In this document: in pieces, positions 14,602 to 20,928 of the stretch
Numbering within the stretch: position 1 is the stretch's first letter
Layout: each line of letters begins with the position of its first letter
Virus record (IMG/VR): IMGVR_UViG_3300037882_001289
Location: 1-48,057 of that record
DNA from: a virus
DNA length: 48,057 nt
Reading direction: 5' to 3' (one strand)
Made by a program: the position numbers and the translations under genes
The notes under the pieces: model-generated
What the model was told of the DNA's origin: nothing
Database searches by the model: none
Seen by the model: the letters and a program-made list of their open reading frames with translations, nothing else

Positions 14602-16799
14602 GCATCTCTCCTATCCAGAATTCAAGAGCTGTTATGCTCTATCTTGACAGGATTGGCGCCACTGTCCGCACTCTATTCTCTGCTACGATAACCACGCAGA
14701 GCCTTGGATATGAGAAGGAAGTCTACAGCGTAAGGTTCACTAGAGAGGGTCAAGTCCGTGGGCCTGCTCACTTGCTTCCTAATGCAGAGGAAGCTAAGGA
14801 GATTGAATCAGACATCGCCAAGATGAAGTTCCCTAAGCAGGTGACCGTTGCGGCGTTGAGCAATTCCAATCTCCCTGAGCTGATCCTCAATGCTCCGAGC
14901 GAGAAGTTATTCATATTCAAGAAGCCTAACGGCGGCGATATACGTTTCATCCAAGTCAGGATTGAACTGGAGAACGGAGACAAGAAGTATATCCCTCAGA
15001 CACTATGGGACGATGGAGAGTGGCGCTCAATCGAGCCAGAAGAAGGTCTGCCAATCTATGGCATAGAGAATGTCCGCAAAGGAGACCGGGTAATCTTGCA
15101 TGAAGGAGCTAAGGCGGCCAAAGCTGCAGCGGCAATAGCTCAGCAGCAAGACCATCCATTCTACGACTACTTCAAGACTGGCGTCCATGTCGGGTGGATC
15201 GGAGGAGCTCACTTCATCCACAGGACCATGTGGCATGAATTAATCTCAATGCAGCCCGGTGAAGTGATCATCGTCCCTGACAACGACTTCATTGGCAGGA
15301 GCAAGACCAACACGATAGCTCGCAAGTTCAATTGTCCCGTGTCGTTCTTGAGGCTTGACTCAAGCTGGCCGAAGACTTGGGATGTTGCTGATCCGATCCC
15401 AGAGGAGTTCTTCTCTCCTGAGAATGACCAAGAGCTTGGAGGCTTCTATCGCGGGCCAACTTTCGACGACATGCTAGTGGCTTGCGATTGGGCTACTGAG
15501 GAAGTCGCGGTCTCAGACAATGGAAGACCGATATACGAGATCAGAGAGATATTCGCGCAGAACTGGATCAGGATCCAGAACCTCCAGCACTACGCCCACA
15601 TCAATAACCCAGAGATAACCTTGAACAAGGATCAGTTCAATATCCTGGTAAGGCCATATTCCGACGTCGCTGAGACTTCTGCTCTCCTGCATAAGTTCGC
15701 TGGAAACATATGCGACAAGGTCACCTTCATGCCTTCTAAGCCTACAGGCATGATATCCCTTGATGGAGATTACTGCCTCAACCAATACGTTGACAGAAGG
15801 ATCAAGCCTATCCGGAACAACTCAGGGAAGGCATCGACCAAGCCTTTCTGGGACTTCATGCAGTACCTCTTTCCTAGGATTGAGGAGCGAGACACGGTCA
15901 TGAAGTGGATAGCGACCCTTTACGCCAAGCCGGGGACTAGGGTTGCTTTCGGGCTTCTGCTTCTGTCCAAGCTGCAGGGTGTTGGCAAGTCTACATTGTT
16001 GAATCTAATCGCTGAGCTGATAGGTCGCAAGCATGCATCCTTCCCCGGCGATGCAATGATCCAGGGAGACTTCAACGGATGGCTGGTCAACAAACGGTTG
16101 GTGGTCGTGCACGAAATCTATGCTGGACAGAGTTGGAAGACCTACAACCGCCTGAAGACCTTGATCACAGACGAGTTCGTTGAAGCCAACAACAAGCATA
16201 TCGTCAATTACACGTTACCTAACTGGACCCACTTCGTTGCTGCTTCTAACTCGATGGAAGCCTTGCGTATGGAGAATGACGACCGCCGCTGGTATGTCCC
16301 AGAGCTTCCGACCTACCTGTACGACAACTACGGAGAGTTGCGAGAATGGATCCGCAGAGGGGGGTTGAGAAACCTTGCAGGCGAGTTGCTTGACTTTGGC
16401 CGCTACCTTAACGAAGGAGATCAAGCCCCCCTGACGCTGGCAAAGACCAACCTGATCGACCAGTCCATGCCGAACGACGAACGGATGATCTTGGTCATGA
16501 TGGAACGGATGGACGATGGCTCTTGCGTTGACGTCAAGGAGCTATGGCTCTGGCTGCAGCAAGAGGCTAAGGGCAGAGCCTTTGTCAGCCCTCAGAGGAT
16601 CGCAGGCCTGCTGACCGAGCATGGCTACGTCGTTGACGCTGTCAGAAGCATAGGGGCTAGGGCGAGGCAGGTCGTGTGGCGTAACCCTGAAGCACGTAAG
16701 AAAGCCTTAAATGATGTGACTGGAGATGCAGAAGTCAAGGCTATCGTTGGACGGATGAAAGCGCCCTCAGATATCTTCAGGAACGACGCTGTCATGTAA
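14598..16799 (+). CDS. Primase-helicase (toprim-like N-terminus, SF3/D5-like helicase)
   Basis: 733 residues, overlapping the polymerase stop by 4 bases. The N-terminal half shows a toprim-like region: RVILHEGAKAAKAAAAI (catalytic Glu) and EVIIVPDNDFIGRS (DxD-like). The C-terminal half is a DUF5906/VirE-type ATPase: Walker A QGVGKSTLL at about residues 461-469, Walker B RLVVVHEI, then FVAASNSMEALRMENDDRRW as sensor/arginine-finger region. It should open the duplex and prime DNA for the adjacent DnaE-type polymerase. There is no zinc-finger primase domain. Confidence 0.85.
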   Translation: MSISPIQNSRAVMLYLDRIGATVRTLFSATITTQSLGYEKEVYSVRFTREGQVRGPAHLLPNAEEAKEIESDIAKMKFPKQVTVAALSNSNLPELILNAPSEKLFIFKKPNGGDIRFIQVRIELENGDKKYIPQTLWDDGEWRSIEPEEGLPIYGIENVRKGDRVILHEGAKAAKAAAAIAQQQDHPFYDYFKTGVHVGWIGGAHFIHRTMWHELISMQPGEVIIVPDNDFIGRSKTNTIARKFNCPVSFLRLDSSWPKTWDVADPIPEEFFSPENDQELGGFYRGPTFDDMLVACDWATEEVAVSDNGRPIYEIREIFAQNWIRIQNLQHYAHINNPEITLNKDQFNILVRPYSDVAETSALLHKFAGNICDKVTFMPSKPTGMISLDGDYCLNQYVDRRIKPIRNNSGKASTKPFWDFMQYLFPRIEERDTVMKWIATLYAKPGTRVAFGLLLLSKLQGVGKSTLLNLIAELIGRKHASFPGDAMIQGDFNGWLVNKRLVVVHEIYAGQSWKTYNRLKTLITDEFVEANNKHIVNYTLPNWTHFVAASNSMEALRMENDDRRWYVPELPTYLYDNYGELREWIRRGGLRNLAGELLDFGRYLNEGDQAPLTLAKTNLIDQSMPNDERMILVMMERMDDGSCVDVKELWLWLQQEAKGRAFVSPQRIAGLLTEHGYVVDAVRSIGARARQVVWRNPEARKKALNDVTGDAEVKAIVGRMKAPSDIFRNDAVM

Positions 16800-17160
16800 G
16801 TGCATGTTATTAATGTGAAACCAAGAGTTGATAGGTTTGGTGCAAGGGTGAGCTGAAATAACAGCATGATCCTTTGGCCAAACCTTGACCAATTTGATGC
16901 ACTTCATAATAGTTTCCAAACTTGTGAAATAGTTAGTGCCTTCTGTAGCAAGTTGAGGCATAAGTTCTTTACCGAGGCGGCGACGCGACGGTACGGGACG
17001 AGAGGCCCCAAGCATAAGTCTCTCACCGTCTGGTAGGACGGGGAAGCTGGACCGAAGGCAATCGATCCTCGCAGCAACCCCGAACTGGTTTCTAGCGGTT
17101 CCCTAGTAGCCCGGAATGGTATCCGGTGCCTGACGAGAAACCCGAAACTAGGAGACGACT
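16800..17160. other. 361-bp gap: possible promoter or RNA region
   Basis: No confident gene. A frame of 56 codons (16866-17036) has no ribosome-binding site, and an opposite-strand frame of 82 codons (16767-17015) is likewise unsupported. TTGACC at 16885-16890 with TAATAG at 16907-16912 is a weak sigma70-like pair. Around 17025-17042, CCGTC and GACGG form a small hairpin. The last 60 bases look like a degenerate copy of the repeated junction element found downstream. Confidence 0.45.
17101..17160 (+). repeat. Degenerate junction element (copy 0)
   Basis: CCGGA at 17111-17115 pairs with TCCGG at 17122-17126, followed by GCCTGACGAGAAACCC and then AGGAGACGACT before the ATG at 17161. The order hairpin, CTGACG, AACC, GGAGACGA matches copies 1-6, but the sequence is more diverged. 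Confidence 0.45.
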
Positions 17161-17367
17161 ATGGAACACCGCATCGAGACGAACGTCGAAGGTAAAGACA
17201 TCGAAAACGTTCGATTGGTTCTTCGTCGTAAGATGGACGCTAGCGACTTGATCAAGGTCACGGTTTTCTGGCCGACAGGAAGCAACGTAACTTTGATCGT
17301 CAAAGGGAATGGAGCATTTCTTAGAGATGTGGCATTTGCTCTTGACGTCGCAGGAATGCTTGATTGA
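17161..17367 (+). CDS. Hypothetical protein, 68 aa
   Basis: ATG after AGGAGACGACT. The product has alternating charged and hydrophobic strands (NVRLVLRRKM, LIKVTVFWPTGS, VTLIVKG), a likely small beta domain with a C-terminal helix. Its stop codon lies inside the first full copy of the repeated junction element. First gene of the element-separated ladder. Confidence 0.65.
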   Translation: MEHRIETNVEGKDIENVRLVLRRKMDASDLIKVTVFWPTGSNVTLIVKGNGAFLRDVAFALDVAGMLD

Positions 17368-17431
17368 CCTTCTGGTTAGGCGGATCGCGATCCGCCCTTC
17401 TTGACGGCCAACCATAACAGGAGACGAGACT
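17365..17431 (+). repeat. Structured junction element, copy 1
   Basis: Begins with the stop codon TGACC, then TCTGGTTA, then an 18-nt perfect palindrome GGCGGATCGCGATCCGCC (17379-17396), then CTTCTTGACGGCCAACC, and ends with AGGAGACGAGACT immediately before the next ATG. The same order recurs at five more junctions downstream. Confidence 0.9.
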
Positions 17432-17665
17432 ATGACCAACAAACCGACACTGTCCCCGATTGAAGCTCTCAACCGCCATCGTGAATCTGGTCAGGACGCT
17501 TATGAGCATGAAGGTTTCGATTACACGCTCGACGGTTGTCAAGGTTCTCCGAGGGAAGAATGGGCAAGCTTCGCTGAAGACAAAGAGACAGAAGCTCAAT
17601 GGTTCGCTTCAGGAGAACTTGGAGAAGACGTAACGGAAGCCAGCGAATGGGTTCTGGCCGATTGA
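17432..17665 (+). CDS. Hypothetical acidic protein, 77 aa
   Basis: ATG after GGAGACGAGACT. The protein is strongly acidic (EDKETEAQW, GELGEDVTEASEW) with an N-terminal helix (SPIEALNRHRES). Strong negative charge raises the possibility of DNA mimicry or binding a basic host protein, but no motif supports it. Flanked by junction elements 1 and 2. Confidence 0.65.
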   Translation: MTNKPTLSPIEALNRHRESGQDAYEHEGFDYTLDGCQGSPREEWASFAEDKETEAQWFASGELGEDVTEASEWVLAD

Positions 17666-17730
17666 CCATCTGGTTAGGCGGATTGCGATCCGCCCTTCTT
17701 GACGGCCAACCCTTAAGAGGAGACGAGACT
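17663..17730 (+). repeat. Structured junction element, copy 2
   Basis: Stop TGACC, ATCTGGTTA, hairpin GGCGGAT-TGCG-ATCCGCC at 17677-17694, CTTCTTGACGGCCAACC, then AAGAGGAGACGAGACT and the next ATG. Almost identical to copies 3 and 4. Confidence 0.92.
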
Positions 17731-18000
17731 ATGACCGCTTTTGACACACTGAGCTTTGCTAAAGCCTATCTGACCGGAAACGAGGAAGCCCAGAAATACG
17801 ACCCCACCAAGCCCGACTTCAAAGGCGCGATGCAGATCGCAGACGCGCTAGGTTATGCCCGCAATAGCATGGAATGGGACGCTGTTGTTGGCGGCGCTGC
17901 AGCCTTCTATATCAATGGCCACCGCTTCCAAGTAAGAGCCTCGGAAATAATCATTCCTTTGACCGAAACCCCGGTTGTTATCCCGGTTTCGCCATATTGA
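17731..18000 (+). CDS. Hypothetical protein, 89 aa
   Basis: ATG after AGAGGAGACGAGACT. N-terminal helix (LSFAKAYLTGNEEAQKY), a middle part resembling a small alpha/beta domain, and a Pro-rich tail (ETPVVIPVSPY). The tail codons plus stop belong to a sequence (CGCCATATTGACC) that recurs after the following gene. Unknown function. Confidence 0.65.
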   Translation: MTAFDTLSFAKAYLTGNEEAQKYDPTKPDFKGAMQIADALGYARNSMEWDAVVGGAAAFYINGHRFQVRASEIIIPLTETPVVIPVSPY

Positions 18001-18065
18001 CCCTCTAGTTAGGCGGATTGCGATCCGCCCTTCTTGACGGCCAACCCTTAAGAGGAGACGAAACC
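17998..18065 (+). repeat. Structured junction element, copy 3
   Basis: Stop TGACC, CTCTAGTTA, hairpin GGCGGAT-TGCG-ATCCGCC at 18012-18029, CTTCTTGACGGCCAACC, AAGAGGAGACGAAACC, then a GTG start. Confidence 0.92.
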
Positions 18066-18305
18066 GTGACCGCAGCAACAGCAACAGAACTGAAAACATC
18101 TTGGAGCTACAACGAATTGCCAGAGGGCATCTATTCCGCAAGTGTTGATCAATACGGCGATAAATGGATGTTTAGGGCTTACCCGAACCGGGGCGACCAT
18201 TGCGATGAAGGCATTTACCACAACAAAGAACAGGCTTGCGATATTGGTGCGCGCTACGCTTCTGGCGAACTCCGGCTTCCGGGCCTGTATTCCGCCTGCT
18301 TCTGA
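18066..18305 (+). CDS. Hypothetical protein, 79 aa
   Basis: GTG start directly behind the GGAGACGA motif of junction element 3. WSYNELPEGIYSASVDQYGDKWMFRAYP looks like a compact beta domain; the C-terminal half has an ASGELRLPGL motif. Here the stop (18303-18305) lies 19 bases upstream of the element's own TGACC, so this junction keeps a remnant stop context, perhaps after a late frameshift or truncation. Confidence 0.65.
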   Translation: MTAATATELKTSWSYNELPEGIYSASVDQYGDKWMFRAYPNRGDHCDEGIYHNKEQACDIGARYASGELRLPGLYSACF

Positions 18306-18324
18306 CTTTCCGGTGACGCCATAT

Positions 18325-18390
18325 TGACCATCTGGTTAGGCGGATTGCGATCCGCCCTTCTTGACGGCCAACCAAAGCACGGAGACGACG
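18325..18390 (+). repeat. Structured junction element, copy 4
   Basis: TGACC, ATCTGGTTA, hairpin GGCGGAT-TGCG-ATCCGCC at 18339-18356, CTTCTTGACGGCCAACC, then CGGAGACGACG before ATG 18391. It is preceded by CGCCATAT as in copy 3, although the upstream gene already stopped at 18305. Confidence 0.9.
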
Positions 18391-18852
18391 ATGCCAGCCC
18401 TCAAACGCACCAAATATACTTCGCTCTTCAAGGCGTATGAAGAGAAGGCCCGCGCAAGCGGAGACAAGAACTTCTGCTCACCGCTTGCTATCGCTCTGGT
18501 CTGCGAACGCAGCATTGAAGAAGTCCAAGCGATCATGGAGGTTAAAGGTCGCAAGAAAGGTAAACCGACTTACCCTACTACTGAAGAGAATACACTCGAC
18601 GAGCTTGGATTCAAGATGAAACGAGTTGATATCCAAGAAATCTTGTACAGTCTTCCTAGGCCGCATTGCGACGTCTTGAAGAACTTGACCACTCACCATC
18701 CCCGCCGCTTCCCCGGTTGCATTGACCCTGAGAAGCGCTATCTAGCCTTCGTTCGTGGTCACGTCTTAGCCATCGTGGGGGGTGAAGTCCAAGATTGGAC
18801 AATCAATAATTCCTTGAGGATCTACAAGCTCGCACAAGTTGTTGCTAAATAA
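18391..18852 (+). CDS. Hypothetical phage protein, 153 aa
   Basis: ATG after CGGAGACGACG. The N-terminal part (KRTKYTSLFKAYEEKA, then CSPLAIALVCERSIEEVQAI) has a helix-turn-helix-like pattern; the C-terminal part (YLAFVRGHVLAIVGGEVQDW) resembles a beta-hairpin domain also seen in cysteine-protease-like folds. Neither assignment is secure. A long G6/C6 inverted repeat straddles its 3' end. Confidence 0.65.
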   Translation: MPALKRTKYTSLFKAYEEKARASGDKNFCSPLAIALVCERSIEEVQAIMEVKGRKKGKPTYPTTEENTLDELGFKMKRVDIQEILYSLPRPHCDVLKNLTTHHPRRFPGCIDPEKRYLAFVRGHVLAIVGGEVQDWTINNSLRIYKLAQVVAK

Positions 18853-18902
18853 CGCGTGCTTTTACTCTGAAAACCAGCATAATACGCTCACCCCCCGATG
18901 GC
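18769..18902. repeat. Long imperfect inverted repeat around a gene end
   Basis: GCCATCGTGGGGGGTG (18769-18784) pairs with CACCCCCCGATGGC (18889-18902) across a 104-nt loop, with only a 2-nt bulge. It spans the stop codon of the gene ending at 18852. It is the most extended G6/C6 pair in the genome. Confidence 0.8.
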
Positions 18903-18933
18903 TGCGTGCCACGGCAACCTATGGAGACGAACC

Positions 18934-19080
18934 ATGAAATACAACCGAGTGTACAATGCCCTAAAGGCTTGTGGATTCAGCCCTTTGACCTCTTTGAATA
19001 TTATCAAAGACGCTGAAAGGAAAGATGAATCTGCTATGATGTTCATCCGCATTTCTTTCTCCAATCGCCACAAGAATTGA
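18934..19080 (+). CDS. Small hypothetical protein, 48 aa
   Basis: ATG after TGGAGACGAACC; stop TGA lies inside junction element 5. The peptide is basic and helical (RVYNALKACGFSP, then NIIKDAERKDESAMMF). The upstream junction (18853-18933) shares only the 3' part of the repeated element (CGGCAACC then GGAGACGAACC). Function unknown. Confidence 0.6.
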   Translation: MKYNRVYNALKACGFSPLTSLNIIKDAERKDESAMMFIRISFSNRHKN

Positions 19081-19144
19081 CCCTCTGGTGTCAAGCCCTG
19101 ATTGGGCTTGCATCCTGAAGGCCAACCCAACCAGGAGACGAACC
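19078..19144 (+). repeat. Structured junction element, copy 5
   Basis: Stop TGACC, CTCTGGTGT, hairpin CAAGCCC-TGATT-GGGCTTG (19092-19110), CATCCTGAAGGCCAACCC, CAGGAGACGAACC and ATG. The stem sequence differs fully from copies 1-4, yet pairing and flanking motifs are kept. Confidence 0.85.
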
Positions 19145-20257
19145 ATGTCCTATCGTACCGCTGAAGGCGAAATCCTTGACATCCGCACAGAAGAAGCCCA
19201 AGGCTTCTTGCGCAAGAACTACCCGGCCATCATGGCCGATCGTCCTGTGAACATGAGCGACAGCTACCAGTTCATGTCCAGTTTCAAGATCGCAGAGACC
19301 ATGATCAACAAGTTCAATATGGGCTTGGTCTCGGTCAGCCAGCAGTTCTCCAGAAGCCGTGATCCTCGCGGTCAGGAACACTTCATGCGCTTCCGCCTTC
19401 CGGAGACCATGAATCTCCGTACTGTCGGCGATTCGGCCCCAGAGCTGGTGATCATGAACAGCCACAACGGTCGTTCGACTTTGCGTGCTTACGCAGGGAT
19501 CTTCCGTATGGTCTGCGAAAACGGTATGGTCGTTGCTGATCGCACCTTCGGCAAGATCAATCTTCGCCACTTCGGCCTTGACAACAACTATGAAGCGTTC
19601 TCCAAGGTTCTTGATGGCGTCGCCGCCAACTTCAGCCGCATGGATCTTCGGATGCAGACCTTGGACCAGTTGATGATGACCGCTGGGCAGCAGCAGGGTC
19701 TTGCTCGCGCAATGATGAAGGCTCGTGGCGTGCCGAATTGGGTTGAACCGGAGATGGTCCTGAAGGCTCGTCGCGACATCGAGCTTCCGAATGACGCTGG
19801 TCAGCGTTCGGCCTGGAAGACCTACAACGTCCTGCAAGAGAGCCTTGCTGAGTCAAGGGACGTGGCTTTCGAGCGTGCAGGAGCACGTGCTCGGTCTCTT
19901 CGGCCACTGACTGGTGCTCGCGCTGAGGTGCTCGTAAACGAGCGTCTCTGGCAAGCTATGGAGGAGTTTGTCGGCAAGAACTGGCCAGAGCTCGCCTCTC
20001 AGATCATCGAAGGAAAGGCTGAAGAAGTCTCAGATCCTCTGGCTCTGCCCGTGGTCACCGAGGACCATCGCCAGGAAGAAAGCGAGCCTAAAACGACAGT
20101 CTTGCGTCGCTTCGAAGAGCTTATGGCGCTGAGCCATGAGGACATGGCGACGATCAGCGAAGATGAGGTCAAATCTCTCAGCGCCGATAACAAGAAGAAG
20201 TTGTCCAGCCGTAAGAGCTATCTGAAGAAGAAGGCTCAAGGCTTACCAATCCTTTGA
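19145..20257 (+). CDS. DUF932 family protein
   Basis: 370 residues; ATG behind AGGAGACGAACC. The DUF932 core is recognisable: YQFMSS, then HFMRFRLPE, VIMNSHNGRSTLRAYAGIFR and MVCENGMVV, followed by a helical region with many Met/Gln. DUF932 proteins are widespread in phages and plasmids, often abundant early proteins, with no proven activity. The C-terminus is an acidic linker ending in a Lys-rich helix. It is framed by junction elements 5 and 6, suggesting strong, independently tuned expression. Confidence 0.85.
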   Translation: MSYRTAEGEILDIRTEEAQGFLRKNYPAIMADRPVNMSDSYQFMSSFKIAETMINKFNMGLVSVSQQFSRSRDPRGQEHFMRFRLPETMNLRTVGDSAPELVIMNSHNGRSTLRAYAGIFRMVCENGMVVADRTFGKINLRHFGLDNNYEAFSKVLDGVAANFSRMDLRMQTLDQLMMTAGQQQGLARAMMKARGVPNWVEPEMVLKARRDIELPNDAGQRSAWKTYNVLQESLAESRDVAFERAGARARSLRPLTGARAEVLVNERLWQAMEEFVGKNWPELASQIIEGKAEEVSDPLALPVVTEDHRQEESEPKTTVLRRFEELMALSHEDMATISEDEVKSLSADNKKKLSSRKSYLKKKAQGLPIL

Positions 20258-20318
20258 CTCTCTGGTGACCAGCCCCGCGCGGGCTGGCATCCTGACGGTC
20301 AACCAAAGGAGACGAACT
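20255..20318 (+). repeat. Structured junction element, copy 6
   Basis: Stop TGACT, CTCTGGTGA, hairpin CCAGCCC-CGCGC-GGGCTGG (20269-20287), CATCCTGACGGTCAACC, AAAGGAGACGAACT and ATG 20319. Relative to copy 5 the second stem pair changes from A-T to C-G, a compensatory change. Confidence 0.85.
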
Positions 20319-20504
20319 ATGAAAGATAAGGATTGGAACTATGACCGAATTATCAACGCGCAAGCTATGATGAATGCGGTTGAAGTGGATATCATGCGAA
20401 CTCTCCATAAAGGAGAAGTTGGCAGCAGCGTTCGTAATAGGATCGTTACGCATCTGCGCAACGCTGCCGATGAACTCGAACGCATGGAAGTGAAAGGAGT
20501 TTGA
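20319..20504 (+). CDS. Small helical protein, 61 aa
   Basis: ATG behind AAGGAGACGAACT of junction element 6. Predicted all-alpha (IINAQAMMNAVEVDIMRTL, VRNRIVTHLRNAADELERM). No motif. Last gene of the element-separated ladder; the following genes are tightly packed instead. Confidence 0.65.
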   Translation: MKDKDWNYDRIINAQAMMNAVEVDIMRTLHKGEVGSSVRNRIVTHLRNAADELERMEVKGV

Positions 20505-20506
20505 TC

Positions 20507-20734
20507 ATGAATAGTTTTGAGCAATATCAAGCTGAATGGGTGAAGAAATTCATCGCAGCAGGACATGTGTTTAAGATGACCGCCGAAGAAGGGGAAACCC
20601 CAGAGATAAACTGGTGGGCATCTTATGAAGACATTCATAATGGCCCAGAGTGCGTTCGTTGCGGTGACACTTGGTGTCAGCATTGCACTGCGCCGGACGA
20701 AATTAAACCCTGCGCAGGAGAGACCAAGCCATGA
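20507..20734 (+). CDS. Small zinc-binding-like protein, 75 aa
   Basis: ATG 20507, with AAGGAG at 7-base spacing, is preferred over a TTG at 20501. The C-terminal half has CVRCGDTWCQHC, three closely spaced cysteine ligands plus a later Cys, consistent with one zinc site. N-terminal amphipathic helix (YQAEWVKKFIAAGHVF). The stop overlaps the next ATG. Confidence 0.65.
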   Translation: MNSFEQYQAEWVKKFIAAGHVFKMTAEEGETPEINWWASYEDIHNGPECVRCGDTWCQHCTAPDEIKPCAGETKP

Positions 20735-20928
20735 AGACCAACAATACAATCCATCTTGGCGATGGAGCCTATGCTGGGGTTGACGCCCATGACGGCCACC
20801 AGATCTGGCTTGGATCCAACCATCACGAGCATATGACCGTGGCCCTTGGGCCGCGAGAGATAGCAGTGCTGGTCGGTTGGCTTCGTAGGGAAGCGCCTCA
20901 TATTGCCAAGGAAGCTGGCCTGCTATGA
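20731..20928 (+). CDS. Small hypothetical protein, 65 aa
   Basis: ATGA overlap at both ends. Contains a His/Asp-rich strand segment (VDAHDGHQIWLGSNHHEHM) and a C-terminal helix (PREIAVLVGWLRREA). Position directly before the helicase suggests a partner, but nothing more can be said. Confidence 0.65.
   Translation: MKTNNTIHLGDGAYAGVDAHDGHQIWLGSNHHEHMTVALGPREIAVLVGWLRREAPHIAKEAGLL

Noticed and set aside
16885-16912. Sigma70 promoter TTGACC...TAATAG
   Set aside because: The -10 match is only three of six at 16-bp spacing; mentioned as weak, not annotated as a promoter.
16767-17015. 82-codon minus-strand frame and 56-codon plus-strand frame in the 16800-17160 gap
   Set aside because: Neither has a ribosome-binding site or recognisable motif. 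The gap is better read as regulatory.
17365-20318. CRISPR array reading of the repeated units at 17-20 kb
   Set aside because: Units are 185-1,200 bp apart with genes between them, lie exactly at gene junctions and end in ribosome-binding sites; spacers are coding.
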